Assembly (NCBI RefSeq): GCF_000620145.1
Contig: NZ_JHVM01000015.1
Location: forward strand, 1 to 64,000
DNA length: 64,000 bases
Origin: Deefgea rivuli DSM 18356
GTDB taxonomy: Bacteria > Pseudomonadota > Gammaproteobacteria > Burkholderiales > Chitinibacteraceae
Direction: 5' to 3'
In this document: positions 35,016 through 43,277 of the stretch, one piece after another
How positions within the stretch are numbered: the first letter of the stretch is position 1
Layout: every line of letters starts with the position of its first letter
The notes under the pieces: generated by a model
Told to the model about the DNA's origin: nothing
Database searches by the model: none
What the model saw: the letters and a program-made list of their open reading frames with translations, nothing else
Program-made: the position numbers and the translations under genes

Positions 35016-35807
35016 CTAGACCTGCCGCATCAGCTCAGCCACCGCGCCATGCAACATCGGTGCACCAGCGAGGACGGAATAAATTTGCTCGGGGGCGCTG
35101 GCGGATAGATCGAGTTTGAGCGGCGCGCCGTTGCTGGCGGTGTAAATGCCGCCCGCTTCTTGAATCAGCAACATTGGTGCGGCGATGTCCCAGAGGCGGG
35201 TGCTTTGATTGAGCATGCCGCCCAAGCGCCCGTCGGCGGTGTAGGCGGCATCGATCAGGCTATTGGTGGCGCGCACATTGCGTACGCGTTGTAGTAATTG
35301 CGTTAGTAGCCGTATATCGCGCTCCGCCGCTGCCACACTGGTCTGCGCATCCATACCATACGCCCATAGCACATTGTGCAGCTCAGCCTCTAGGCTGACA
35401 TGGATGCGTTGCCCGTTGCGCTCGGCGCCACTGCCTTTTTCGGCCAGATACAGATCGCCATTCACCGGCGTATGCAGCACCGCCAAAATCGGCTCGGTGC
35501 CACGAAACAGCGCAATCAGCACGCCAAACCACGGAATCCCCGCCGCGTAATTGGATGTGCCATCCAGTGGATCGACAATCCACGTGTAATCCGATGGCCG
35601 CAAATCGCTGCCGAGTTCTTCCGAAATAATCGAGTGCCCCGGAAAGCGCTGGCGCAAACCGGCGACAATAATCTGCTCGGCACGCGTGTCGGCGGCGGTA
35701 ACAATATTGCTAACATCGCCCTTCATCGTCACGGCCTGCGTTTGGCCAAAACGATCCAGCAAAGAATGCCCCGCCAATTGAGCAAGTTCGATCGCGATAT
35801 TTAGCAT
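35016..35807 (-). CDS. Inositol-monophosphatase family phosphatase
   Basis: The 263-residue enzyme carries both family signatures: SEELG with VDPLDGTSNYAAGIPWF (metal-binding Asp residues) near 85-100 and LWDIAAPMLLIQEAGG near 210. Members dephosphorylate inositol phosphate, fructose-1,6-bisphosphate, PAP or histidinol phosphate using Mg2+, and the exact substrate is not clear. SuhB is a related alternative. It is the first gene of a pair with the DUF4440 gene. Confidence 0.88.
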   Translation of the reverse strand: MLNIAIELAQLAGHSLLDRFGQTQAVTMKGDVSNIVTAADTRAEQIIVAGLRQRFPGHSIISEELGSDLRPSDYTWIVDPLDGTSNYAAGIPWFGVLIALFRGTEPILAVLHTPVNGDLYLAEKGSGAERNGQRIHVSLEAELHNVLWAYGMDAQTSVAAAERDIRLLTQLLQRVRNVRATNSLIDAAYTADGRLGGMLNQSTRLWDIAAPMLLIQEAGGIYTASNGAPLKLDLSASAPEQIYSVLAGAPMLHGAVAELMRQV

Positions 35808-35895
35808 GAAGTGGATTCCGGAGATAGATTACTTTGAAGTTGGTCGAGTTTAATTAAAACGTTGCTGTAGTCCGTTTTGATGAGTCAAAATGATT

Positions 35896-35944
35896 AGGTA
35901 TTGCGAGCTAGCCATTTTAAATAAAGAGCTACAATCAAACACCT
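35896..35944. repeat. 51-bp palindromic repeat, degenerate copy
   Basis: AGGTATTG and CAAACACCT as imperfect outer arms, with the inner pair AGCTA.CCATT/AAAGAGCTA. It lies upstream of the inositol-phosphatase gene. Confidence 0.6.
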
Positions 35945-35951
35945 CAATGCC

Positions 35952-36035
35952 GTAGGGCGAGTTAGCCTTTAGGCGTAACCCGCCAATCAGACCAATATCG
36001 CAACGATAATCAACGCGGGTCTTGACCCGCCCTAC
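35952..36035. repeat. GTAGGGCG...CGCCCTAC palindromic element, copy 4
   Basis: GTAGGGCGAGTTAGCC opens the element and GACCCGCCCTAC closes it, with inner CGTAACCCGCC. It lies after the stop of the gene at 36055. Confidence 0.72.
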
Positions 36036-36054
36036 ACGCTACACAGCCCTCAAA

Positions 36055-36615
36055 TTATGCCGTTAACAATGTTTCGGCTTTATCCCAAACTTGAATTTCC
36101 ACATACAGCTCAAAATCCGTTTCCCAGTATTTTTCGTACGGCACGAGATGGTCGTTGTTGGGAATGCCGAAACGTTGCGCCATGGCTTCAAGCTCATCCA
36201 GCAGAAAAACTTGTTTGAAATAAGGTTTATCGGCTCGGCTCATCGTCATAAAACTATCGGGAAACGTCACCGACGTGGTTGCGGGGTTGAGCTTTGCCAG
36301 TGGAATGCTGATTTCTTGATGGCTCTCGTTTAAGCCTTTAAACCACGCGGACATCCCCAGCGTGAGATAAAGTGGGTGCTCAACTTGCGGCGCGCCACCC
36401 CGCGCAATAAACAGCTCGCGCAACGCTTGCTCGGTTTCTCGCCGACGTTGAATGTATTCGCGGCCAAAACGGCGGCGATAGGCAGGATCGTGTTGATGCC
36501 GATTTAACAGTTCAAGAAAAATCGGGTTATCACCGCCGCCTTCTAAACTCGATAAACTCTTAAACGGGCCGTTTTCGGGTAGGAAATAATGGGTCGCAAA
36601 TTCAGGAATCGGCAT
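36055..36615 (-). CDS. Conserved protein of unknown function (about 186 aa)
   Basis: I do not recognise this protein. From the ATG at 36615 (GAG 7 bp before) it reads MPIPEFATHYFLPE and has a basic helical stretch with YRRRFGREYIQRRRETEQ, a TLGMSAWFKGLNES motif, FPDSFMTMSRADKPYFKQVFLLDEL and a C-terminal YEKYWETDFELYVEIQVWD. It is soluble and mixed alpha/beta in appearance. Codon use matches the neighbours. A longer form from a non-ATG start is possible. Confidence 0.72.
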   Translation of the reverse strand: MPIPEFATHYFLPENGPFKSLSSLEGGGDNPIFLELLNRHQHDPAYRRRFGREYIQRRRETEQALRELFIARGGAPQVEHPLYLTLGMSAWFKGLNESHQEISIPLAKLNPATTSVTFPDSFMTMSRADKPYFKQVFLLDELEAMAQRFGIPNNDHLVPYEKYWETDFELYVEIQVWDKAETLLTA

Positions 36616-36710
36616 TAGTTTCTCGCTATCAAAACACATCAAATTATGTCAGTGACTCAGCGTTACAAAGCAATCAGCGCGGATTGATAAAATTAAGCCG
36701 TCCTATTCGA

Positions 36711-37253
36711 CTATCCTTGGCACCCTCGCCGCAAAAGCCCAAATTGCACAAAATCATGAAACTTGCCTCCCCAAAATCCCGCCTCGCGTAACTGTCCTTC
36801 ATGCGTAAAACCGAGTTTGGGCATCAGTTTGAGCGAGGCGGTGTTATCAGGATGAATTTGTGCTTCGATGCGGTTGAGGTTCATTTCACTAAAGCCATAC
36901 GGCAAAATCGCAGCGAGCGCTTCCAACATATAGCCCTGCCCCCACGCAGACTGTGCAAGTTCATAGCCGACCATCGCGCTGTGCCAAGCGTGGTTCCAAC
37001 GGAATAGGCCGCAAGTGCCGATGAGCTGACCGTTTTGCTCGATGCCCCAGCGAATGCCCGATTGCGCTTCGCCACGCCAATCCGCAAAAGCGGTAATCAA
37101 TGCTTGCGCTTGCGCGAGCTCTAACATGGGATCTGCGCCGAAATAACGCATCACATTTGCGTTGCCATGAATGGCAAAAATCGCCGCAGCATCGGCGGCG
37201 ACGATTTCACGTAGGATTAAACGCTCAGTTCTTAAAACCGGAAAATCACTCAT
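36711..37253 (-). CDS. GNAT acetyltransferase, RimJ/RimL type
   Basis: The 180-residue protein has LRTERLILREIVAADA, VMRYFGADP, GTCGLFRWNHAWHSAMVGYEL, the acetyl-CoA loop QSAWGQGYMLEAL and LNRIEAQIHPDNTASLKLMPKLGF. This is the ribosomal-protein N-terminal acetyltransferase branch (RimJ/RimL). The substrate is unknown. It follows the CYTH gene on the same strand after a 152-bp gap holding one arm of a CACGAAAG-type repeat. Confidence 0.88.
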   Translation of the reverse strand: MSDFPVLRTERLILREIVAADAAAIFAIHGNANVMRYFGADPMLELAQAQALITAFADWRGEAQSGIRWGIEQNGQLIGTCGLFRWNHAWHSAMVGYELAQSAWGQGYMLEALAAILPYGFSEMNLNRIEAQIHPDNTASLKLMPKLGFTHEGQLREAGFWGGKFHDFVQFGLLRRGCQG

Positions 37254-37370
37254 ACAACCTCATTTCGTTCACATGGCGCTTGGCAACAGAAACCTTCGCG
37301 GCCGAGCCCGCTCCCACGCGGCGGCAGATGCTTCACGTTCGTACCTCAAGGGTATTTCCTGCGGAGCATG

Positions 37371-37403
37371 TTTTTTCGTGCTTTTCGTGGACCACTGTTT
37401 TTA
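37371..37403. repeat. Solo arm of the CACGAAAG repeat family
   Basis: TTTTTTCGTGCTTTTCGTGG followed by ACCACTGTTTTT matches the right arm of the elements at 19633-19663 and 56183-56211. No left partner was seen. Confidence 0.5.
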
Positions 37404-37405
37404 AA

Positions 37406-37870
37406 CTATTTCCACGCACTGAACGGCATCAATGACAGTGCGCTGTTGTAATAACGCGCGTCACCTGAGACCTCTAGCCCCAACCATGCGGGCTGTGGAT
37501 AAGTCGCTTCTTCAGAAGCCAATTCCAGCTCGGCAACGATCAATCCGGCATTCGCACCGTGAAATTCGTCGATTTCAAAAGTGTGGCCATCGATGTCGAC
37601 CAAATGGCGAGTTTTATCCAGCACATTCGGGCAAAGTTTAAGCATATCAAGCGCGTCGGCGACGGGGATTTCGTATTCGAATTCAGCGCGGCTGATGCCG
37701 GCATTTTTGCCTTTAATCGTCAAAAAAGCCGCTTCACCTTTGGTGCGAACGCGCACGGTGCGCTCGATATCGGTACACAGATAGCCTTGCGCAATACGCG
37801 TGCTGCGGCTGATTTGTTCGCGCCATGCGTCGTTGGCTATGAGGAATTTTCGCTCGATTTCGACTGCCAT
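37406..37870 (-). CDS. CYTH-domain triphosphatase-like protein
   Basis: The 154-residue protein opens with VEIERKFLI, the ExExK signature of CYTH/triphosphate tunnel metalloenzymes, and continues with RVRTKGEAAFLTIKGK, SRAEFEYEIP, KTRHLV and VAELEL. Together these give the charged lining of the tunnel. The size matches small bacterial CYTH proteins such as NeuTTM of Nitrosomonas, an inorganic tripolyphosphatase. Its start overlaps the stop of the lipoprotein gene (TAATG), so translation is coupled. Confidence 0.9.
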   Translation of the reverse strand: MAVEIERKFLIANDAWREQISRSTRIAQGYLCTDIERTVRVRTKGEAAFLTIKGKNAGISRAEFEYEIPVADALDMLKLCPNVLDKTRHLVDIDGHTFEIDEFHGANAGLIVAELELASEEATYPQPAWLGLEVSGDARYYNSALSLMPFSAWK

Positions 37871-38301
37871 TATTCAACCGCCTTAGCGATGGTGGCGTCT
37901 TTGCTTAGGTGATGTGCACCGTCGTCGGCTTTATACACATTACTTGCCCAATCGGTTGCCAGCTCATACACACTCCAATCGGTGTATTTCTGCTCAACAA
38001 TGGCTTTGCGTGCCTCCTCAACGGTGCAATACACCGCCATGCCACGGTAATAGCCCTGAGCATCTAATAAACCATCAGGAAACTCCGCTTGTACTTCCGC
38101 TGGCATCGCCGATTTTGCAATTCGACCGGGCGCTGGTTTAGCCTGCTCGCTCGCTTCAGGGCTTTTGAGGATGTCTTTAATTTGGTTCGGACCAATCGCA
38201 TACACACCGCAACTTGCCGCAGCGCTGGCCGCAGTCGTTGACGACGATTCATCACAGGCGCTGAGTAGCGCAATCAACAACACAGGCAGCAAGGCTTTCA
38301 T
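37870..38301 (-). CDS. Small lipoprotein of unknown function
   Basis: The 143-residue product has a lipoprotein signal with LLSAC, a Ser/Ala-rich linker and a globular part with CGVYAIGPNQIKDIL and YYRGMAVYCTVEEARKAI. The two Cys in this part could form a disulfide. It lies between hemJ (11 bp before) and the CYTH gene (overlapping) in a probable three-gene operon. No function is known. Confidence 0.8.
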   Translation of the reverse strand: MKALLPVLLIALLSACDESSSTTAASAAASCGVYAIGPNQIKDILKSPEASEQAKPAPGRIAKSAMPAEVQAEFPDGLLDAQGYYRGMAVYCTVEEARKAIVEQKYTDWSVYELATDWASNVYKADDGAHHLSKDATIAKAVE

Positions 38302-38312
38302 TTTCTGACCAT

Positions 38313-38735
38313 TTAAAAGGGTTTCACAATCACCAATACGACAATGGCGAACAAGGCAAGTACAGGGACTTCATTAAAAACGCGATACCAAACATGGCTG
38401 CGGGTGTTTTGGCCGGCAGCAAAAGTCCGCACAATTTGCCGACACCACGCGTGATAGCCGATCAGCAGCGCAACCAGGCTGAGCTTAACATGCATCCAGC
38501 GCCAGCCTTCGCCCATGTAAAAGTCATAATAACTCCACAGCCAGGCGCCGAAAATCAGCGACAAGATGCCAATCGGCGTCATAAAACGGTACAGCTTATG
38601 CGCCATCAAATTAAGCCGCGCTCGCTCAGCAGGCTCGGTGGCCATCGCCAGATTGACGAAGATGCGTGGCAAATAAAACAGCCCAGCAAACCAGCTGATG
38701 ACAAAAATTAGGTGTATGGATTTAATCCACAACAT
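38313..38735 (-). CDS. hemJ: Protoporphyrinogen IX oxidase HemJ
   Basis: From the ATG at 38735, 6 bp after AAGGA, the protein has about 140 residues and four membrane helices. It begins LWIKSIHLIFVISWFAGLFYLPRIFV, which includes the conserved His of HemJ (UPF0093), has YRFMTPIGILSLIFG and ends with VRTFAAGQNTRSHVWYRVFNEVPV, also typical of the family. HemJ oxidises protoporphyrinogen IX late in heme synthesis. hemL lies about 4 kb away, not in the same operon. Confidence 0.9.
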   Translation of the reverse strand: MLWIKSIHLIFVISWFAGLFYLPRIFVNLAMATEPAERARLNLMAHKLYRFMTPIGILSLIFGAWLWSYYDFYMGEGWRWMHVKLSLVALLIGYHAWCRQIVRTFAAGQNTRSHVWYRVFNEVPVLALFAIVVLVIVKPF

Positions 38736-38850
38736 GGTCTTTCCTTTTTGCATTGAGCACCGCAATGATGCGGAAAGATCGATTGTAGGCACGCGGCGGC
38801 ATTTTTAAACTGATGCTGAACAAGCCGCCGACCTTTTGCCGCAATTTTAA

Positions 38851-39726
38851 TTACGATTTCGCTCGTTTCTTCGGTGCTGCGCTCGGCACTGGTTTTACTT
38901 TGGCCGCTTCATACAGCGGCATCACCACTGGCACTTTGGCTTGTAGCTCAGCAATTCGCGTGGTGCTCGATGGATGCGTCGACATAAATTCCGGCCCTTT
39001 GCCACCGCCCTGCGCGGCCATTTTCTGCCATAAGCTCACTGCGGCATTCGGGTTGTAGCCTGCACGTGCTGCCAGCTCTAGACCGATCACATCAGCTTCA
39101 GATTCATGTGTGCGGCTATTGGGCAAGGAATACGTTACATCGACCAAGGCATTGAGCCCGCCACCAGCTAAATCTTGATAGGCATCGTATTTGCCGCCGG
39201 TTGCAATTGAGAGCAATTGCATACCGCCTTGCATCGCAATCGCTTTACCGTATTCCGAGCTCATGCGCTCACGGCCATGTTCGCGCAGCGCGTGGGCGAT
39301 TTCGTGGCCCATGATTTGCGCGATTTCATCATCGGTGAGTTTGAGCTGCTCGATGATGCCGGTATAAAACATAATCTTGCCGCCCGGCATGCAATAGGCA
39401 TTGAGCTCTGGGCTTTTTTCGACATTCACTTCCCATTGCCATTTGGCCGCATCAGGGCGAAACACCGCGGTTTGCGGAATCAAGCGCGCCGAAATGGCGC
39501 GAACACGGCGTACGGTAGGGTCGTTATCTGGCAGCAATTTGCCTTTATTTGCCGCTTGTTTAACGGTATCAGCGTAGCTGGCAGCGGCCATCTGATCGAC
39601 TTGTTCGCTCGAAAGCAACATGCTTTGCTTGCGATTAGCGCCAACTGCGCCACCGCTGGTGGTATTGACTTGCTGGCAGCCTGCTGCCAGCGTAGCCAGC
39701 AATAGGCTTAATAAGAGACGTTTCAT
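38851..39726 (-). CDS. M48-family metalloprotease lipoprotein (LoiP/YcaL-like)
   Basis: From the ATG at 39726, preceded by AAGGA, the protein has about 291 residues and a lipoprotein signal ending LAAGC. The zinc motif HEIAH (MGHEIAHALREHGRER) and the third ligand in HESEADVIGLELAARAGY are intact. The layout is that of LoiP/YcaL outer-membrane-linked proteases, which act in envelope quality control. The tail PSAAPKKRAKS is basic. ATG at 39732 is an alternative start. It follows rubA by 96 bp. Confidence 0.88.
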   Translation of the reverse strand: MKRLLLSLLLATLAAGCQQVNTTSGGAVGANRKQSMLLSSEQVDQMAAASYADTVKQAANKGKLLPDNDPTVRRVRAISARLIPQTAVFRPDAAKWQWEVNVEKSPELNAYCMPGGKIMFYTGIIEQLKLTDDEIAQIMGHEIAHALREHGRERMSSEYGKAIAMQGGMQLLSIATGGKYDAYQDLAGGGLNALVDVTYSLPNSRTHESEADVIGLELAARAGYNPNAAVSLWQKMAAQGGGKGPEFMSTHPSSTTRIAELQAKVPVVMPLYEAAKVKPVPSAAPKKRAKS

Positions 39727-39822
39727 AGCCATCCTTGGCGCGTGTTTTAAAAATGCTGCGTAGTTCATGCTTGCGATGTTTAAGCCCTACTCTTCGCTTT
39801 ATTTAAAACGAGCAAAGTGCGA

Positions 39823-39987
39823 TTAGATTTGCACCATCTCAAAATCATCTTTACGCGCGCCACAGTCTGGGCAGGTCCAGTTCATTGGTACGTCTTCCCA
39901 TTTGGTTCCCGGCGCGATGCCGTCTTCAGGACGGCCTTCGGCTTCGTCGTAAATAAAAGCACAAATCAGGCACATATATTTTTTCAT
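39823..39987 (-). CDS. rubA: Rubredoxin
   Basis: The 54-residue protein has two CxxC knuckles, [14 protein letters not shown] and [13 protein letters not shown], and the middle [11 protein letters not shown]. These bind one iron for one-electron transfer. The start at 39987 gives the standard rubredoxin length; the longer frame reads through a dyad between rubA and thiD. Confidence 0.93.
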   Translation of the reverse strand: MKKYMCLICAFIYDEAEGRPEDGIAPGTKWEDVPMNWTCPDCGARKDDFEMVQI

Positions 39988-40001
39988 CGGGATAAGTCGC
40001 T

Positions 40002-40041
40002 CAGAGTGGTTTAGAATTCTAATTTTACACGAACCACTCTG
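40002..40041. promoter_or_regulatory. Dyad between rubA and thiD
   Basis: Perfect 10-bp arms CAGAGTGGTT (40002-40011) and AACCACTCTG (40032-40041) are 20 bp apart in the 59-bp region between divergent start codons. A small palindrome TTAGAATTCTAA lies inside. It may be an operator for both genes or a leader hairpin of thiD. Confidence 0.55.
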
Positions 40042-40046
40042 CGCAT

Positions 40047-40928
40047 ATGAATCCAACTCCACCCACCGTGCTAGTTTTTGCAGCTAATGATCCTTCTGGT
40101 GGCGCGGGGTTAATGGCCGACGTGTTGACGCTGGCCTCATTGGGTTGCCACGCCCTGCCGATTGTCACCGCAATGACGGTGCAAGACAGCGCAGGCGTAC
40201 AAGAATTTCATGCGATTGATTCAGAAATCGTCGACGAGCAAGCGCGGTTTATTTTAGAAGACATCAAAATCGATGCGATCAAAGTTGGCATGGTCGGCAG
40301 CGTTGAGAATCTGGCTGTTATTGCCGAAATCGCTTCGGACTATCCCGATATTCCGTTGATTTTAGAGCCGGTGTTTAGTATGGGGCGTGGCGAAGAACTT
40401 TCGAACGAAGAGCTGATTAGCGCCATGCGCGAGCTACTGCTACCGCATACCTTGATCGTGACGCCAAATAATACCGAGGCGCGTTTACTCGGCTCAGACG
40501 ATCCCGATGAGCAGGAAGATATGCCACTCGATGCCGCCGCACAACGGATTTTGGAATGCGGCTGCGAATACGTATTGATTGCCGGCACACATGAAAAAAC
40601 GCCGAAAGTCGTTAATACGCTGTACAGCCGCCTAGGCCGCGTGCGCACTGATCAGTGGGAACGCCTGCCAGGCAGTTACCACGGCGCTGGTGCGACGTTG
40701 GCGTCGGCGATTGCCGGTGCATTAGCCAATGGTGCGGATATTTCTGAGGCGGTGAAAGACGCGCAAGACTTCACGTGGCAAGCGCTGTCTGCCGCGTTCC
40801 GTCCGGGTATGGGGCAGTTCATTCCCGACCGTATGTTCTGGGCGCGTAGCTCTGAAGAAGAAATCGCCGCCGAAATTGCTGAAGCAGCGGCTAACGCCGA
40901 ACTAGAACCACCTAAGTCGATTCAATAA
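40047..40928 (+). CDS. thiD: Hydroxymethylpyrimidine/phosphomethylpyrimidine kinase
   Basis: The 293-residue kinase has the ThiD landmarks: [16 protein letters not shown] near the start, [41 protein letters not shown] and [21 protein letters not shown], which holds the catalytic region. It phosphorylates HMP and HMP-P for thiamine synthesis. The C-terminal tail of about 25 residues is acidic and extra to the core. It is divergent from rubA. No TPP riboswitch was recognised in the short leader. Confidence 0.93.
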   Translation: MNPTPPTVLVFAANDPSGGAGLMADVLTLASLGCHALPIVTAMTVQDSAGVQEFHAIDSEIVDEQARFILEDIKIDAIKVGMVGSVENLAVIAEIASDYPDIPLILEPVFSMGRGEELSNEELISAMRELLLPHTLIVTPNNTEARLLGSDDPDEQEDMPLDAAAQRILECGCEYVLIAGTHEKTPKVVNTLYSRLGRVRTDQWERLPGSYHGAGATLASAIAGALANGADISEAVKDAQDFTWQALSAAFRPGMGQFIPDRMFWARSSEEEIAAEIAEAAANAELEPPKSIQ

Positions 40929-40934
40929 TTTTCT

Positions 40935-41017
40935 TCGTCATACCGGCGTAGGCCGGTATCCAGAGCAACGGTAAAATCACCATTGCAGCTAGATTCCGGC
41001 CTTCGTCGGAATGACGA
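40935..41017. repeat. REP-like double palindrome, copy 4
   Basis: Same double palindrome; the second stem carries one change (CTTCGTCGG) that breaks a pair. Confidence 0.86.
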
Positions 41018-41046
41018 ATTGATAAGTTTTGCTGTGTGGATACTTT

Positions 41047-41062
41047 TGTTTCACGTGAAACA
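41047..41062. other. parS site (perfect)
   Basis: TGTTTCACGTGAAACA is a perfect 16-bp palindrome equal to the canonical ParB-binding parS. It lies 13 bp before the start of the phosphotransferase-like gene and extends to 18 bp with flanking T and A. Confidence 0.9.
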
Positions 41063-41075
41063 ATGCAGGAACACC

Positions 41076-41654
41076 ATGTCTCTTCCCCAAGTCATTCTGC
41101 TCAATGGCACGAGTAGTTCGGGCAAAACCAGTATCGCCAAGGTTTTGCAAGACAAACTACCGCAGCAATATTTAAACTTCAGTATCGATAGCATTTTGTA
41201 CGCGCTGCCGCCTAGTGACTTACAGCAGATGAAGCAAGGTGAAGTGATTACACGTGCAGGCTACGACTGGCCGAGCTTGGTGCGCGGCTATCATTATTGC
41301 CTGCCCGCTTTGCTGCAAGCTGGCTGCCGCTTGCTGATTGATAACGCGTGGTGTGATGCGGGAGAAAAGCGCGAATTACTCACCGAACTGGCGGGCTATT
41401 CAGTGGCGCTGGTCGGTGTGTATTGTGATATCGACATTGCGCTGGCACGAGAAGCTGCGCGTGGTGATCGAGCCATCGGTTTGGTGGCGTGGCAAACCCC
41501 GCTAATCCACCAAGATATGACTTATGACCTCACTATTGATACATCAGGTATTGAGCCACAAGCATTGGCCAATAAGCTCTACAACGACATACATAATCAA
41601 TCAATTTGGCGCGGTGCAATTGATACGCTAGAGCACTTGAATATGCAGAGCTAA
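41076..41654 (+). CDS. Chloramphenicol-phosphotransferase-like P-loop kinase
   Basis: From the ATG at 41076 the protein has about 192 residues. It opens with a P-loop ILLNGTSSSGKTS, has LLIDNAWCDAGEKRELLTELAGYSVALVGVYCDIDIALAREAARGDRAIGL (an Asp and lid arginines as in the CPT family) and WQTPLIHQDMTYDLTIDT near the end. CPT of Streptomyces phosphorylates chloramphenicol, but most bacterial homologues are of unknown substrate, so resistance is not claimed. A GGA site lies before the start, and a parS site just upstream. Confidence 0.82.
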   Translation: MSLPQVILLNGTSSSGKTSIAKVLQDKLPQQYLNFSIDSILYALPPSDLQQMKQGEVITRAGYDWPSLVRGYHYCLPALLQAGCRLLIDNAWCDAGEKRELLTELAGYSVALVGVYCDIDIALAREAARGDRAIGLVAWQTPLIHQDMTYDLTIDTSGIEPQALANKLYNDIHNQSIWRGAIDTLEHLNMQS

Positions 41655-41737
41655 AGCGCAATGCTGTGGGGGTCGCCGCACAACCCCCTCTCTTTATAAG
41701 CCTAGCGATCTAAACAAGCCTGAAATGAATTCACTCT

Positions 41738-41842
41738 TCGTCATACCGGCGTAGGCCGGTATCCAGAGCGATGGCAACCACTAACATTGCAGCTAGATTC
41801 CGGCCTTACCTTCAGGTACGCAGAGCGCCGCCGGAATGACGA
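41738..41842. repeat. REP-like double palindrome, copy 5 (interrupted)
   Basis: The first palindrome is perfect. The second is broken by about 22 bp (TACCTTCAGGTACGCAGAGC region) in its loop, which itself holds ACCTTCAGGT. Confidence 0.82.
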
Positions 41843-41896
41843 ATTGATTCGTTTTGCTATTTTTGTATTGATGCTCATATCCAAAAAGGAAACATC

Positions 41897-42397
41897 ATGT
41901 TCGATTATTATCAGCTCACCGTTCCAGTCTACGCTCGCGCACTAAAACAACTGGCGCATTTGCTTGATAAAGCTGCCGAATACGCCGCAGCGAAAAAAGT
42001 CAGTGACGAAACGATGCTTGCGCTGCGCCTAGCGCCCGATATGCTCAATCTGACGAAACAAATCCAAATTGCCTGTGACAGCGCCAAATTCGCCGTCGCG
42101 CGGCTGTCTGGCACGGTAGCGCCCAAGCATGAGGATAATGAGAAAAGTTTTTCTGAGCTGCAAGCGCGCATTGCTGCAACGCTGCGCTTTGTTGAATCTT
42201 TACCGCAAGCTGCGTTTGTCGATGCTGAGAAAAAAACCATCACGCTGTCTTTTATGCCCGACAATCCAATGACGGCTGAGTTTTATTTACTGTCGTTTGT
42301 GCAGCCGAATTTCTATTTCCACGTCACGACGGCGTATGCGATTTTGCGCAGCAATGGCGTTGAAATTGGCAAGCAGGATTATATCGGCGCGGTTTAA
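41897..42397 (+). CDS. DUF1993 family protein
   Basis: The 166-residue protein begins DYYQLTVPVYARALKQLAHLLDKA, has LAPDMLNLTKQIQIACDSAKFAVARLSG and ends NFYFHVTTAYAILRSNGVEIGKQDYIG. These are the signatures of DUF1993, a helical-bundle family distantly akin to DinB. The His in FHVTTAYAILR is conserved. Function is unknown. A GGAAA ribosome site precedes the ATG. Confidence 0.88.
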   Translation: MFDYYQLTVPVYARALKQLAHLLDKAAEYAAAKKVSDETMLALRLAPDMLNLTKQIQIACDSAKFAVARLSGTVAPKHEDNEKSFSELQARIAATLRFVESLPQAAFVDAEKKTITLSFMPDNPMTAEFYLLSFVQPNFYFHVTTAYAILRSNGVEIGKQDYIGAV

Positions 42398-42410
42398 ACC
42401 GCCAAAAACA

Positions 42411-42442
42411 CAAAGAGCACGGAGATGATCCGTGCTCTTTTT
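42411..42442. terminator. Bidirectional terminator
   Basis: AAAGAGCACGG-AGATGAT-CCGTGCTCTTT with T and A runs on the two sides, between the convergent DUF1993 gene and the small gene at 42442. Confidence 0.85.
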
Positions 42443-42624
42443 TATTTTCCGCCCTGCTCTGGGTGCAGTAGCTGCTGCCGTAATTCTTCTATGGATTCTA
42501 AACGGCTGGCTTGTGCGATTTCGTGTTCGCCATCGACGCCGACTTTATATAAGCCATAAAGCAAAGACTGCGGCTGGCTGGTGGTGCTCCAAACGGGGTG
42601 TATGGCGTAGGTCATGATCTTCAT
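42442..42624 (-). CDS. Small protein of unknown function (60 aa)
   Basis: The frame reads MTYAIHPVWSTTSQPQ, SLLYGLYKVGVDGEHEIAQAS and a helix ESIEELRQQLL. The mix of residues looks like a real small protein and the gene ends exactly at the bidirectional terminator. It follows the M15 peptidase on the same strand by about 110 bp. No strong ribosome site is seen; ATG at 42615 (after GAAGA) is an alternative start. Confidence 0.5.
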   Translation of the reverse strand: MKIMTYAIHPVWSTTSQPQSLLYGLYKVGVDGEHEIAQASRLESIEELRQQLLHPEQGGK

Positions 42625-42734
42625 CGCTTTAGAGCTTGGACGGGGAGATCTCGTTCTTCTTGTGCTCTTAATATCAATATCGTATCAATTTGGCGTTTCT
42701 GAACTACCGTATATCCCCTAGATGCTGCAGCGCG

Positions 42735-43277
42735 TCAGACTCGCTCAGAAAAACACCAATGCCATGGCTCGTACACATAGCCGTATTGATTATCGCGCGG
42801 AAAAGACAGCGTAAAACCGAACTCGCCTGCGTGGCGGCTTAGCCAAGCAAATGCAGGCGTAGTTTCAAATTCTTCAGTAACAACTGGCCCGCCCGGCTCA
42901 AAAATATCCACCGCCCTACCCGTGTGATGCTCGCTGCAACCGGGCGGTGCGAGCACTTGGAGGATGTCATTGATACAAATACCTGAATCGATTTTTTTTT
43001 GAATCAGCTCAACTTGCCGCGCGCTAGCACGATACGCCGAAGCGATTTTCAAGACGATGCCATCACATAAAGCTGCTGCCTGCATAGCCTGCCACGCTGC
43101 TGCTGCCGCAGGCGTGAGCTGCCAAACACGACCGTCCAAGGCAGTTTCTACGTCAATCAATTCACTCGCCTCTTCAAACAAAGGCAAATTCCGGCTTTGC
43201 AATAGCTCATGGGGTATACCCAGCTCAAGCCATATTGATGAGAGCGCCAGACTCATACCCACCGGAAGATTGTTCAT
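42735..43277 (-). CDS. M15-family D-Ala-D-Ala carboxypeptidase-like (VanY type)
   Basis: The 180-residue protein has the M15B zinc-peptidase motifs: IASAYRASARQ, SEHHTGRAVDIFEPGG (first His and Asp ligands) and YVYEPWHWCFSE (catalytic Glu and last His). Members trim D-Ala from peptidoglycan stems. No signal peptide is visible, so its route to the periplasm or its true substrate is open. Its ATG directly abuts the parC stop, so the two are translationally coupled. Confidence 0.88.
   Translation of the reverse strand: MNNLPVGMSLALSSIWLELGIPHELLQSRNLPLFEEASELIDVETALDGRVWQLTPAAAAAWQAMQAAALCDGIVLKIASAYRASARQVELIQKKIDSGICINDILQVLAPPGCSEHHTGRAVDIFEPGGPVVTEEFETTPAFAWLSRHAGEFGFTLSFPRDNQYGYVYEPWHWCFSERV

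Noticed and set aside
40983-41075. Extended N-terminus of the phosphotransferase-like protein
   Set aside because: It would translate through a REP-like repeat and the parS site. The P-loop begins right after the ATG at 41076.
41076-41654. Chloramphenicol resistance by the CPT-like kinase
   Set aside because: Only the general family is visible. Most homologues are not resistance enzymes and no substrate-specific residue could be checked.
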